NCBI GenBank assembly: GCA_030020825.1
Contig: CP125213.1
Coordinates: forward strand, 558,001 to 622,000
DNA: 64,000 nt
Reading direction: 5' to 3'
Source: Candidatus Blochmannia vicinus
GTDB taxonomy: Bacteria; Pseudomonadota; Gammaproteobacteria; Enterobacterales; Enterobacteriaceae
This document shows, one piece after another, positions 19,490-32,697 of this stretch. Below the pieces are notes generated by a model. The model was not told the DNA's origin. It did not search any database and saw only the letters and a list, made by a program, of their open reading frames with translations. The position numbers and the translations under genes were made by a program. Position 1 is the stretch's first letter. Every line of letters begins with the position of its first letter.

Positions 19490-21099
19490 ATACGTGTGAA
19501 AATCATCGAGATACCATATTTATTGGCAGTTTTAATAATTTCCTGATCTCGAATAGATCCTCCTGGTTGGATGATACAACTAATACCTACTTCAGCCGCA
19601 ATACGTATTACATCAGGAAAAGGGAAAAAAGCATCAGAAGCCATCACTGATCCTTGGATATTCTTCAACGTACCCTGTTCTTTAAAAGAAACAGCTATTT
19701 TTACCGCATGCACTCGATTCATTTGACCACTACCAATTCCGGTTGTTTGATAATTTTTGCCACAAACAATTGCATTAGATTTAACAAACTTAACTATTTT
19801 CCAACAGAACAATGCATCCTTCATTTCCTCATCTGTTGGCTGGCGTATAGTAACTATTGCTAAAGATTGTAAATCTGTTATAAGATCATAATCTTGTATT
19901 AATAATCCTCCATTAACACGTTTAAAATCTATATCTGATTTTCTCACAGTCCACACACCGCATTCCAACACTCGTATATGTTTTTTACTAGATAAAATAC
20001 TAAGACAATCTCGATCAATACTTGGCGCTACGATTGCTTCTACAAATTGTCTCTTAACGATAGTTTGAACCGTGTTTTTATCTAAAGACCTATTAAAAGC
20101 AATAATTCCTCCAAATGCAGAAACAGGATCCGATTGATAAGCTTTAAGATATGCCGAACTAATTGTATTAGAAGTAGCAACACCACATGGATTAGCGTGT
20201 TTAACAATTACACAAGTTGGTTCATCAAACATTTTTACACATTCCAAAGCCGTATCCATATCTAAAATATTATTATAAGATAATGGCTTTCCATGCAATT
20301 GATGAGCAGTAGCAATAGATCCCATTTGTTTCGCACAAGTATCTATATAAAATGCTGCTCGTTGATGTGGATTTTCTCCATAACGCATATCCTGTTTTTT
20401 TGTAAATTTAAGATTCATAAAAGTTAAATGTTTGGGAAAACAATGATAGGATGCATCGCAATTGTCCTCATCAGCCATAGCAGCACAACAATTACTTTTC
20501 AGCTGATCATTAAAATAATCAGAAATTGAATTATCATATTCAGCAACATACTTAAATGCTTTTACAGCTAAATAAAAACGGGTTTCTAAGCTGAGTAATC
20601 CATTACAGTGATTAATTTCATCTAAAATTTTTTCATAACTATTACTATTGACCACAGTAGCAACATTCCTATAATTTTTTGCTGCTGCTCTTACCATACT
20701 TGGACCACTAATATCAATATGATCTAACATTTCTTCTTCAGAATGTATTTTATTTTTCATTAACAAAGAGTTAAACGAATAGAAATTAATCACTACCATA
20801 TCAATTGGTTGAATATTATATTGATGCATAACAGCATCATCTAATCCTCGTCTACCAAGAATCCCAGCATATATCTTATAATGTAACGTTTTGATACGTC
20901 CATTCATTATTTCAGGTAACTTAATATAATCAGAAATTTTAAATACCGGTAACCCAGCTTCAGCTAATACTTGAGCTGTACCTCCAGTCGATAATAATTG
21001 AATGCCACGTTCAATTAATGATTGAGCAAATTCTAAAATATTAGATTTATCAAACACACTAATTAACACACGACGAATAAACAATGATGATTGCGTCAT
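19471..21099 (-). CDS. purH: Bifunctional AICAR formyltransferase/IMP cyclohydrolase
   Basis: Catalyses the last two steps of IMP synthesis. It has 542 residues (E. coli 529). The N-terminal IMP cyclohydrolase domain is RRVLISVFDKSNILEFAQ, LLSTGGTAQVLAEAG, GRIKTLHYKIYAGILGRRG. In most PurH the motif is KTLHPK; here the proline is tyrosine. The C-terminal transformylase domain has DMRYGENPHQ, IVKHANPCGVA with the catalytic Lys-His, SAFGGIIAFNR and KSNAIVC. It lies divergent from the rRNA operon, the arrangement of purHD and rrnE in E. coli, but purD is absent. Confidence 0.96.
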   Translation of the reverse strand: MTQSSLFIRRVLISVFDKSNILEFAQSLIERGIQLLSTGGTAQVLAEAGLPVFKISDYIKLPEIMNGRIKTLHYKIYAGILGRRGLDDAVMHQYNIQPIDMVVINFYSFNSLLMKNKIHSEEEMLDHIDISGPSMVRAAAKNYRNVATVVNSNSYEKILDEINHCNGLLSLETRFYLAVKAFKYVAEYDNSISDYFNDQLKSNCCAAMADEDNCDASYHCFPKHLTFMNLKFTKKQDMRYGENPHQRAAFYIDTCAKQMGSIATAHQLHGKPLSYNNILDMDTALECVKMFDEPTCVIVKHANPCGVATSNTISSAYLKAYQSDPVSAFGGIIAFNRSLDKNTVQTIVKRQFVEAIVAPSIDRDCLSILSSKKHIRVLECGVWTVRKSDIDFKRVNGGLLIQDYDLITDLQSLAIVTIRQPTDEEMKDALFCWKIVKFVKSNAIVCGKNYQTTGIGSGQMNRVHAVKIAVSFKEQGTLKNIQGSVMASDAFFPFPDVIRIAAEVGISCIIQPGGSIRDQEIIKTANKYGISMIFTRIRHFRH

Positions 21100-21380
21100 A
21101 GTATCCTCATAACAGTAAGTTAAACTACAAAATTAATTGCAATCTTACAAACATTACACGCAATAACATAATTACAATATTATTATATATCATTTCCTAA
21201 AATATTAAATTATTCAAATAATTTTAAAATAATTATAAAGGACTAATTTAATACTTTAAATAATAACTATTGAATTATAGAAATAATCTTAAATACTATT
21301 GACATTAACTAAAATCAATGCTAATGATATATTTGTTTTGTTTTAGAAATAACATGAAGCATATGTAATTGGAAGTATAG

Positions 21381-21390
21381 TTCTTTAACA
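21381..21390 (+). promoter_or_regulatory. boxA antitermination element of the rRNA leader
   Basis: TTCTTTAACA closely matches the enteric rRNA boxA (TGCTCTTTAACA), the RNA site for NusB/NusE and the antitermination complex. The 17-nt context ATAGTTCTTTAACAATT (21376-21392) recurs exactly at 23326-23342, in the spacer before 23S, as in E. coli where both positions carry boxA. Confidence 0.75.
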
Positions 21391-21399
21391 ATTGAATTT

Positions 21400-21425
21400 T
21401 AGATAATTTATGTGGGCACTTACGC
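21400..21425 (+). other. 5' strand of the 16S rRNA RNase III processing stem
   Basis: Nucleotides 21400-21417 are perfectly complementary to 23128-23145 downstream of 16S; a looser continuation pairs to 21425/23121. This is the long stem cut by RNase III in enteric pre-rRNA. The rnc gene is also in this window. Confidence 0.75.
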
Positions 21426-21533
21426 GAATATGAAAGATAGTATTTTACTATTTATAAAATATAAAAAGTTCACTAATTAATGGTTATGCATAAAATATTG
21501 GTGCGCTTATTGATTATAAATGGGAACTGATTT

Positions 21534-23101
<1,568 letters not shown>

Positions 23102-23120
23102 CTTATCAAAAGTAATATAA

Positions 23121-23146
23121 GCGAAGCGCCCACATAAATTATCTAA
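23121..23146 (+). other. 3' strand of the 16S rRNA RNase III processing stem
   Basis: Partner of 21400-21425. The reverse complement of 23128-23145 is identical to 21400-21417. Confidence 0.75.
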
Positions 23147-23219
23147 TGTTTTTTATAAAGATAAAACTAAAAATATGAAGTAAATAAAAAATTTTTATTT
23201 TGTTGCAACTAGAGCTCAG

Positions 23220-23292
23220 GTCCCCTTCGTCTAGAGGTCTAGGACACTGCCCTTTCACGGCGGCAACAGGGGTTCAAAGCCCCTAGGGGACA
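23220..23292 (+). tRNA. gltT: tRNA-Glu (anticodon UUC)
   Basis: A complete cloverleaf in the 16S-23S spacer. Acceptor GTCCCCT pairs with AGGGGAC, anticodon loop CTTTCAC carries UUC, and the T arm is AGGGG-TTCAAAG-CCCCT. It differs from the E. coli rrn spacer tRNA-Glu at only a few positions. The 3' CCA is not encoded (discriminator A followed by TATT), so maturation needs CCA-adding enzyme. A single Glu tRNA in the spacer is the arrangement of the E. coli rrnB, C, E and G class. Confidence 0.95.
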
Positions 23293-23329
23293 TATTTATT
23301 TTCATAAATAAAAATTTTGTATTTTATAG

Positions 23330-23339
23330 TTCTTTAACA
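23330..23339 (+). promoter_or_regulatory. Second boxA element in the 16S-23S spacer
   Basis: TTCTTTAACA, identical to the leader boxA at 21381-21390. It lies after tRNA-Glu and before the 23S processing stem, the position of the spacer boxA in E. coli. Its perfect retention in otherwise diverged AT-rich spacer suggests the Nus-type antitermination complex still works. Confidence 0.7.
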
Positions 23340-23480
23340 ATTAGGACAAAACTTAAATCTTAAACTTTTAAAATACTAGAAGTAAATGATATTATATTTA
23401 AGTTTATTAGAATATAAACACATATTAAAATGAATGTGTTTATATAGTAAATAAAATATAATTCATCTAATTAAATTATA

Positions 23481-23498
23481 GAGATCTGAGGATTGCGA

Positions 23499-23505
<7 letters not shown>
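23481..23505 (+). other. 5' strand of the 23S rRNA processing stem
   Basis: GAGATCTGAGGATTGCGAAG and the following bases pair with 26482-26507 beyond the 23S end (reverse complement GAGATCTCAGGTATTGCGAA...), with one mismatch and one bulge. This is the RNase III stem joining both ends of 23S rRNA. Confidence 0.75.
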
Positions 23506-26489
<2,984 letters not shown>

Positions 26490-26566
26490 CGCAATACCTG
26501 AGATCTCTATATTTCTATATAAAACAAAAGAGAAAATAAGAAAAGAATAAACAAAAAATAAAATTT

Positions 26567-27934
26567 TTATAAAATACGACTAATTAATCGATCAAACCTA
26601 AGTTTGCGAATTTTATGAAGAAGCTGTCTTACCTTTACAGGATAATTGGATATGTGCTGCAATGACGTATAATGCATAACTGAACTAGTGTGCACACGAA
26701 TAGTCTTCAATTCTTTATCATTTTGATTCAATAACATTTTACATGGATCATGTATAAGTAAAGCATTTTCCAAATCAAACCTTAAAGATCTAGGATTTAG
26801 ATTATTTCCAGTAAGTAACTGCCACTCATCATCCACCCAAATTCCTTTAACATGATACCCATTATTACCTTCTCTCCACATTCGCACCGTTAATTGTTTA
26901 TTATCAACATAGCTTTGCAATTTTTTTAAAAAATAACGCAGATTTAATTCATACAAATACGGTAAAACACTAATTAATGTAAATGGTTTATTAGAAGGAA
27001 TATAAAAATCATTAGCAATTTTATCTCCTACAATAATTTCTATATTTCTTCCTTTATGTAACAAATAAATTAAAGTGTTTATTAAAAAATTAGGCATATT
27101 AAAATATGGCGTGCATAATATTATTTTACTCTTTGATGAACAAATTAAATGATAAATCGCTTGATTAAGTTCACTATTTTTACCTAAACCAACTAACGGA
27201 GCTATCGCTAATTCATTAAATGTCGCATTACCCTGATAACAATAACAACCCCTTCGTAAACTACGACGCAATAAACGAATATCATTTTTTCTATGCCTAT
27301 TCAATTTACTTAAAGAACTTTCGCATCCTAATTTACTAATTACCCTTGAAGACAATAATTCTTTATTAATATAATCTAACATAATATTTGATAATTGACG
27401 ATTCCGTATTATATGGTATCGATCGTATCGATACTTAGTACTCACATGCAAATACTCATCACTCAAACTAGCTCCACTATACAATATTTGATCATCAATA
27501 ATAAATCCCTTCAAATGAAGCACCCCTAATACTTCACTTATATTAATTGGTATTCCATATATTGCAATCTCAGTATTAGGATACTTATTTATAAGATCTA
27601 TATACCAATCAACATTTGTACATTTTTTGGTAGAACCAATACGACTTCTCTTAGCACGATGCCAATCCACCAAAATTATAATTTTAATTTTTGGACGAAT
27701 TTGTTTAACTCGAAATAAAGCATCAAAAATCCTTTTACCACCTTGATCACCTTCTAAATAAAGAGTAACCAAACAAATATGATGACATGCTCGAGAAATA
27801 GCATACAACAATTCATTACTGAACTCTTTAGGACTATACAAAATCTTAAAATAATCCATTCTCTGAACAATTTTAGGTAACTCTACAAGAAATTTTTTAT
27901 GATCATCAAACTTATTTAAAATATTGAATTTCAT
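26567..27934 (-). CDS. pssA: CDP-diacylglycerol--serine O-phosphatidyltransferase
   Basis: Makes phosphatidylserine, the precursor of phosphatidylethanolamine. It has 455 residues (E. coli 451), the phospholipase D-type enzyme of proteobacteria. Both HKD motifs are intact: His140/Lys142/Asp147 in HLKGFIIDD and His361/Lys363/Asp368 in HVKGIWVDD. Each is followed by the usual Ser or Asn strand (LYSGASLSDEYL and LLTGNNLNPRSLRFDLENAL). It is convergent with the rRNA operon, the orientation seen beyond rrnG in E. coli, but kgtP and the 5S gene between them are gone. Confidence 0.95.
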   Translation of the reverse strand: MKFNILNKFDDHKKFLVELPKIVQRMDYFKILYSPKEFSNELLYAISRACHHICLVTLYLEGDQGGKRIFDALFRVKQIRPKIKIIILVDWHRAKRSRIGSTKKCTNVDWYIDLINKYPNTEIAIYGIPINISEVLGVLHLKGFIIDDQILYSGASLSDEYLHVSTKYRYDRYHIIRNRQLSNIMLDYINKELLSSRVISKLGCESSLSKLNRHRKNDIRLLRRSLRRGCYCYQGNATFNELAIAPLVGLGKNSELNQAIYHLICSSKSKIILCTPYFNMPNFLINTLIYLLHKGRNIEIIVGDKIANDFYIPSNKPFTLISVLPYLYELNLRYFLKKLQSYVDNKQLTVRMWREGNNGYHVKGIWVDDEWQLLTGNNLNPRSLRFDLENALLIHDPCKMLLNQNDKELKTIRVHTSSVMHYTSLQHISNYPVKVRQLLHKIRKLRFDRLISRIL

Positions 27935-28355
27935 CTTTTTATCATAATAAATACAAACAATTTTATTTTATCTCAATAGAGATAATCAATATTCAAAAAA
28001 TTATTAACAATAATTTTAAACTTATATATAATAAATAATCCACAAGAAATAAATTTTTTGCCTACTACACTACACACATATACATATAAATTTACACAAT
28101 GTTATCATCCCTCTAAAACAAAATATTTAAAAAATTTTAAATTATAATAAAAGTTGTATCACTATAAATTTCAGTAAATTACAATAAATATCAATAAAAA
28201 ATCTATTTAAAATAAATTAAACACACTTTAATGGTAATAAAATATTAGCTCAAATAAACATAAACTACTTCAATCATACAAAATATATATATATATATAA
28301 ATATAATTTTAGCAATAAATTTTAAATTATTTCTATAAAACATTTTTATATACAA
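27935..28355. other. Intergenic region between emrE-like gene and pssA
   Basis: 421 nt, very AT-rich, including an (AT)n run near 28280-28300. No gene, RNA or clear signal seen. The upstream part of pssA presumably includes its promoter. Confidence 0.5.
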
Positions 28356-28685
28356 TTAATGCTTTACTGTTCTAGAAAATACATTAATTAATACGACACC
28401 AATAATAATAAAAGTAATACCAATAATAGCTAAACCATCTAACTTTTGATCATAAAATAAATATCCTACTACAGTAATAAATATAATCCCAAGACCAGCC
28501 CAACAAGAATATGCAATACCCATCGGTATTGTTTGTAACACCAAAGATAACAATATAAAAGAAAGTAAATAACCAATCACTACCACAATAGAAGGATACA
28601 ATTTACTAAACCCTTCAGACGCTTTTAAAGAAGCAGTAGCAACAACTTCTGAAAGAATAGCAACAAATAAATATAAATAATCCAT
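28356..28685 (-). CDS. emrE: Small multidrug resistance (SMR) family transporter, EmrE-like
   Basis: Proton-coupled antiporter of the SMR family. The 109-residue product has four hydrophobic helices (about 3-21, 31-53, 57-78, 84-103). The membrane-embedded glutamate (Glu13 in ILSEVVATASLKASEGF) that binds proton and drug is present, as are GIAYSCWAGLGIIFI and the C-terminal LIN-FSRT-KH pattern that make it closer to EmrE than to SugE (Gdx). It stands alone between pssA and ssrA. The real substrate in a host cell is unknown; polyamine or osmolyte-like cations are possible. Confidence 0.85.
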   Translation of the reverse strand: MDYLYLFVAILSEVVATASLKASEGFSKLYPSIVVVIGYLLSFILLSLVLQTIPMGIAYSCWAGLGIIFITVVGYLFYDQKLDGLAIIGITFIIIGVVLINVFSRTVKH

Positions 28686-29053
28686 ATAATTTTCTTAAAA
28701 ATTTCTTAATTTAATTTTTAAACAATAGATATTCTTGTTGTCAAATAATGAAATATTAAACAAGAAAACAAACATTATCTTGTTAGATAAAATTTTGAAT
28801 GGTACAATAAGAAAGCAATTCTATACATTTTTAATAAATAAGTAGATGCAGAAAACAACTCTAAAATTTAAACATCACTTTATTACACCACTTTTACCTC
28901 AAACTAATCTTAGTGTAGCACACAAATCCAACCGATTATCTGAAAAAATAAAAAACAAAGTAATATTATATACTTACCTATTATAAAAAATTCTCTTTAA
29001 CCACTTGATTATTTAATTGGATTTATTCGCTATTTTGAATTTTAAATCTTCAG
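28686..29053. other. Intergenic region between ssrA and emrE-like gene
   Basis: 368 nt with no recognisable gene; it would hold the emrE promoter and the 3' flank of ssrA. Confidence 0.45.
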
Positions 29054-29454
29054 TGGAGCTGGCGGGATTTGAACCCGCGTCCAGAAATTCTTAACTATTC
29101 TCAGTCACCTACATGCTTAGGTCTCAAATTGTATTTAATCGATTTAGATATATCAAGACCAATCACTAAATCCACTAGCTTTTATAACACTTAACGTCAA
29201 GCCAAAAGCAAGCATTCACGCGCACTCTTATTATATATGACCTCTCATTTAACTTTCTTTTTAATATTCAAGAGTAAATATTAAATGTAAGAGGGAATCT
29301 TCAGGGTATTAATCTGATTTTAAGCTGCCAAAGCAACAGATTCACTACGTGTACTATTATTTGCAGTTATTTTTTTAGGCTTTTTTACGAGGCCTGCCTC
29401 ACCTCGGCATGCACTTTAAATATAAGATATCCCGTCGAATCCAAAATCAGCCCC
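29054..29454 (-). ncRNA. ssrA: Transfer-messenger RNA (tmRNA)
   Basis: Rescues stalled ribosomes with SmpB. On the minus strand it begins GGGGCTGATTTTGGATTCGA and ends with the tRNA-like GGTTCAAATCCCGCCAGCTC plus CA. Acceptor GGGGCT pairs with AGCTCC (one G-U). The tag reading frame starts at the resume codon GCA and reads ANNSTRSESVALAA then TAA, ending in the LAA degron typical of enterics. At about 401 nt it is longer than E. coli (363). The terminal CCA is not encoded (the genome reads CTG after the discriminator). Confidence 0.93.
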
Positions 29455-29513
29455 GCTATCTTTTCTAAATAAGGATGATTATAACATAAAACGATGTATA
29501 TACAAAACATTAT

Positions 29514-29978
29514 TTATTTTACATACTTTAAAATATGTACTTTTTCTTTCTTCCATTTATGCGCATCTATTATATTTCTTTTATCATATTTTTTCTTACC
29601 TTTGGCAATCCCGATGCTTATTTTAATCCAAGAATCCCGCCAATACAAATCTAACACAACTATGGTATAACCTCTTTGTTTAACCGTTTCCATCAAAAAT
29701 AGTAATTCATTTTTTTTTAATAATAACTTACGTATGCGAGCTGAATTATATACTTCATTATAAAATTGAGTTATATTTGTCTGGAATATAGAATTATAAA
29801 TATATGCTTCTTTATTATCAAAAGATATATAACTATTATTAATAGTTACCATATTAGAACGTGCAGATTTTACTTCCCACCCTAATAATACAATTCCAGC
29901 TTCAATTTTTTTTTCAATAAAATATTCATAATATGCACGTTTATTTTGAGTAATTTTTTTTAAAACTAACTGCGTCAT
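29514..29978 (-). CDS. smpB: SsrA-binding protein SmpB
   Basis: Binds the tRNA-like domain of tmRNA and brings it to stalled ribosomes. It has 154 residues (E. coli 160). Family signatures are YYEYFIEKKIEAGIVLLGWEVKSAR, SARIRKLLLKK, GYTIVVLDLYWR and the C-terminal KGKKKYDKR tail that inserts into the empty mRNA channel. It lies just upstream of ssrA on the same strand, the usual smpB-ssrA pair. Confidence 0.96.
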   Translation of the reverse strand: MTQLVLKKITQNKRAYYEYFIEKKIEAGIVLLGWEVKSARSNMVTINNSYISFDNKEAYIYNSIFQTNITQFYNEVYNSARIRKLLLKKNELLFLMETVKQRGYTIVVLDLYWRDSWIKISIGIAKGKKKYDKRNIIDAHKWKKEKVHILKYVK

Positions 29979-30090
29979 AATTTAATTTTCATAAAATATT
30001 GATTTTAATTTTTTTTATTATTTAAAAATAAACACATCACTAATATAATGTATCATATATATGAAAACATAATAAACAAATAAAATAAAT

Positions 30091-30525
30091 ATGCATCATG
30101 TCAAATATTTTACCTCAGTTCCTTATAGCGTAGAACAAATGTTTCATTTAGTAAACGATATTAATTCTTATACTCAATTTATCCCTGGATGTAACGTAAG
30201 TAAAATTTTAGAGAAAAAGGATAACGAATTAATTGCTGAAATGAATTTAGTTACAAATGGAATGATTAAATCATTAGTGACTCATAATTTTTTTATAAAA
30301 AATAAAAGTATCATAATACTCTTAGTAAGAGGCCCATTTAAATCATTTTATGGTTACTGGAAATTTGTTCCTATTACTTCTGATATCAGTAGAATTGAAT
30401 ATGTTTCTTATTATGAATTTAAATCAATATTTATTGAAAAATTTTTTAATCACATTTTAAAAAAAAAATATAAAAGTATAATTAAATCATTCATTTCCAG
30501 AGCTAATCAAATGTACGGTACATAA
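30091..30525 (+). CDS. ratA: RatA/YfjG family protein (START/polyketide cyclase-like)
   Basis: Small START-domain protein of the coenzyme Q-binding (Coq10-like) family. In E. coli RatA has been reported to bind 50S subunits, and a CoQ chaperone role is also discussed. The 144 residues align along the whole of E. coli RatA (145): VPYSVEQMFHLVNDINSYTQFIPGC, VRGPFKSFYGYWKFVPI, SRIEYVSYYEFKS. It is divergent from smpB, as in E. coli. The partner ratB is not found after it. Retention in a reduced genome favours a housekeeping role. Confidence 0.9.
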   Translation: MHHVKYFTSVPYSVEQMFHLVNDINSYTQFIPGCNVSKILEKKDNELIAEMNLVTNGMIKSLVTHNFFIKNKSIIILLVRGPFKSFYGYWKFVPITSDISRIEYVSYYEFKSIFIEKFFNHILKKKYKSIIKSFISRANQMYGT

Positions 30526-30615
30526 TATATTTTATCACATCAAATACAAAGATATGCATATCTGTATTTATTAATTTAAATACATATTTTGATATTAGAA
30601 ATAGTAAAATTTCAC

Positions 30616-30720
30616 TAAAACATTAATAATTTTATTATTAATGTTTTAATAACTATTACTTCTTATTAATAGTTATTAAAACATCATTAGTATCAAATTT
30701 TAATGTCAAAATTTGATACT
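30616..30720. terminator. Three successive perfect hairpins at the convergent ratA/bamE ends
   Basis: Stem 1 is 30616-30629 with 30635-30648 (14 bp). Stem 2 is about 30648-30658 with 30667-30677 (11 bp). Stem 3 is 30689-30701 with 30708-30720 (13 bp). Stem 1 lies between the two stop codons. Stems 2 and 3 lie in the last codons of bamE. Together they could terminate transcription from both sides. Confidence 0.5.
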
Positions 30721-30994
30721 TTACTATTTTGTTGCCAATACAATGATAAAAAATGTAATACCATATATTCGGTTCTAACAAACCTTGCAATGTCGGAACC
30801 CCAATACTAGAAGATATATCTAATTTTGTCATACCAAGGCAAATTTTGTTGATGTCACATTCAGACAAATAATTACCTTGCTTTACATCAAAATATTTAG
30901 GAGTATACTGCAGCATTGTGCAACTTATGATACACACCATCATTGCTACAGCGACGATCGTGTGTATCACGATATGAAATACCTTCAAACACAT
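30656..30994 (-). CDS. bamE: Outer membrane protein assembly factor BamE (lipoprotein)
   Basis: Small lipoprotein of the BAM complex, which inserts beta-barrel proteins into the outer membrane. It has 112 residues with an N-terminal hydrophobic signal and a lipobox ending at Cys25 (CIISC). The SmpA/OmlA fold is recognisable from QGNYLSECDINKICLGMTKLDISSSIGVP and NIWYYIFYH. Its 3' codons are covered by two perfect hairpins. In E. coli recN lies between bamE and nadK; here only 88 nt remain. BamE retention indicates an outer membrane with inserted porins. Confidence 0.88.
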   Translation of the reverse strand: MCLKVFHIVIHTIVAVAMMVCIISCTMLQYTPKYFDVKQGNYLSECDINKICLGMTKLDISSSIGVPTLQGLLEPNIWYYIFYHCIGNKIVKYQILTLKFDTNDVLITINKK

Positions 30995-31082
30995 AATTTT
31001 CTATTCAATTTATTCTAAGTTAAGATTATTAAATACAAAAAAAATAAATATTCCATATAATTATTACCTAATTATATTGCTA

Positions 31083-31976
31083 CTACTTTTCTGTTTCAGA
31101 AATATTTTTTGACCAACCAAGCTTAATATTTAATGTTTTAAAATAGTTATAATTACTGGGATGAATTAAATCAAGATAATAATTACTACGTTGAATAAAA
31201 ATTTCTTCTTCTTTACATATAAAAGTAGGAATTTGATTATCACAACCAATTTTCAATTCAGACGTAACTTTAGAAAATTTTAAACAAATAATACTTTTAC
31301 TATTAATCACAACTGGCCGAGACGATAAGGTATGAGGACATATTGGCACCAATATAATAGCATCTACCATTGGGCTAAGAATCGGTCCTCCAGCAGATAA
31401 GGAATATGCGGTCGATCCAGTTGGAGTAGAAACAATTAGCCCATCAGATCTCTGAGAAAAAACAAAATTATTATCAATATATAATTCAAACTCAATCATA
31501 CGTCTGATTGTATTTGTATGTAAAATAACTTCATTAATAGCACTGCCTAACCTAGTTATATTACTGCAGCGTTGTACTGTCACATCTAATAAAAACCGCT
31601 TTTCATTAATAAAATGGCCAGATAAAACATCAGATAATTCCATTAATGCTGAATTAGGATCTAAATCAGTAAGAAATCCAAGAGTTCCACGATTAATACC
31701 AATAACTTTAATATCATACTGTGCCAAAATATTTGCAGCTCTTAGCATATTTCCATCTCCGCCTATAACTATAGCTAAATCTGCATAATTACCTATATCA
31801 TTCAAATCACCTACAACTGATTTTTGTATATTTAATAAACTAGCTGCATGATGTTCAATGATTACTGTAATTCCTTTATTATACAGCCAACGATATAAAA
31901 TATCATATGTATGTATAGCTTGCGGATAACGAGAGTATCCTATAATACCAATGGTACTAAAAATAGAAGAAGTCAT
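31083..31976 (-). CDS. nadK: NAD kinase
   Basis: Phosphorylates NAD to NADP. It has 297 residues (E. coli 292). It shows the catalytic GGDGNMLRAAN motif, the NE-S/T-type substrate site SAINEVILHTN, and the Gly-rich DGLIVSTPTGSTAYSLSAGGPI segment diagnostic of the family. It is divergent from grpE with a 130-nt shared upstream region, as in E. coli. Confidence 0.96.
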   Translation of the reverse strand: MTSSIFSTIGIIGYSRYPQAIHTYDILYRWLYNKGITVIIEHHAASLLNIQKSVVGDLNDIGNYADLAIVIGGDGNMLRAANILAQYDIKVIGINRGTLGFLTDLDPNSALMELSDVLSGHFINEKRFLLDVTVQRCSNITRLGSAINEVILHTNTIRRMIEFELYIDNNFVFSQRSDGLIVSTPTGSTAYSLSAGGPILSPMVDAIILVPICPHTLSSRPVVINSKSIICLKFSKVTSELKIGCDNQIPTFICKEEEIFIQRSNYYLDLIHPSNYNYFKTLNIKLGWSKNISETEK

Positions 31977-32033
31977 GTTATTATGAATCCTTTCTGTTTT
32001 TGTTGTAATTTTTTATTCATCACAAATGATGTC

Positions 32034-32061
32034 TTGAATACCTGCTATTCGTCCTTATAAT
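32034..32061 (+). promoter_or_regulatory. Candidate grpE promoter
   Basis: TTGAAT (32034-32039) and a perfect TATAAT (32056-32061) with a 16-nt spacer, 45 nt upstream of the grpE ATG. The -35 region reads CTTGAAT, which also resembles the heat-shock sigma-32 hexamer CTTGAA, but no sigma-32 -10 box is visible. Confidence 0.5.
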
Positions 32062-32106
32062 AACTGAATTATAAAATATGTAATTAATAAACAGAGGATA
32101 AAATTC

Positions 32107-32697
32107 ATGATAGACAACAATATAAAAAACAATACTAATGAACATATATCACAGGATAAAAAAGTAGAAAAAGAAGAACTATTAGAATCTAATTCTACAG
32201 CAGATAATATTATTGATCCAAAAAATGATCAAATTGTTAAACTAAAAATAAAATTAGCTCAACTTAAAGAACACGAACGTAATACTGTACTACGTCTAAC
32301 AGCTGAAATAGAAAATATTCGTCGACGTAATGCCCAAGAAATAGAAAAAATACATAAATTTGGATTAGAACGGTTCATATTTGAATTACTACCAGTCATT
32401 GATAACTTAGAACGCACATTGAATATTTCAGATCATTCCAATACTTCATTGTCTGCTATAATAGAAGGAATTGAACTAACATTAAAATCATTTTTAGATA
32501 CTGTACACAAATTTGGATTAGAATCCATACACGAAATTCATGTCCCATTCAATCCTGAAATACATCAAGCAATATCTGTGATAGAATCCGAAGATCAAAA
32601 ACCCAATCAAGTATTAACAATTATTCAAAAAGGATATATTCTTAATGGTAGACTAATTCGGCCTGCTATGGTTACAGTCTCAAGAACTAAATGTTAA
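32107..32697 (+). CDS. grpE: Nucleotide exchange factor GrpE
   Basis: Co-chaperone that releases ADP from DnaK. It has 196 residues (E. coli 197). The N-terminus is disordered and rich in Asn/Lys/Glu. A long helix follows (about 45-90, RLTAEIENIRRRNAQEIEKIHKFGLERF), then the C-terminal beta domain with VPFNPEIHQAISVIE, VLTIIQKGYILNGRLIRPAMVTVS. A canonical promoter lies upstream. Confidence 0.95.
   Translation: MIDNNIKNNTNEHISQDKKVEKEELLESNSTADNIIDPKNDQIVKLKIKLAQLKEHERNTVLRLTAEIENIRRRNAQEIEKIHKFGLERFIFELLPVIDNLERTLNISDHSNTSLSAIIEGIELTLKSFLDTVHKFGLESIHEIHVPFNPEIHQAISVIESEDQKPNQVLTIIQKGYILNGRLIRPAMVTVSRTKC

Larger units (their letters stand above)
21100..21533. promoter_or_regulatory. rRNA operon leader region
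   Basis: Between divergent purH and 16S. It holds a candidate promoter (TTGACA at 21299-21304, AATGAT at 21323-21328, 18-nt spacer), boxA (21381-21390) and the upstream strand of the 16S processing stem (from 21400). The order promoter, boxA, stem, 16S is that of enteric rrn leaders. The promoter is an inference from consensus only. Confidence 0.55.
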
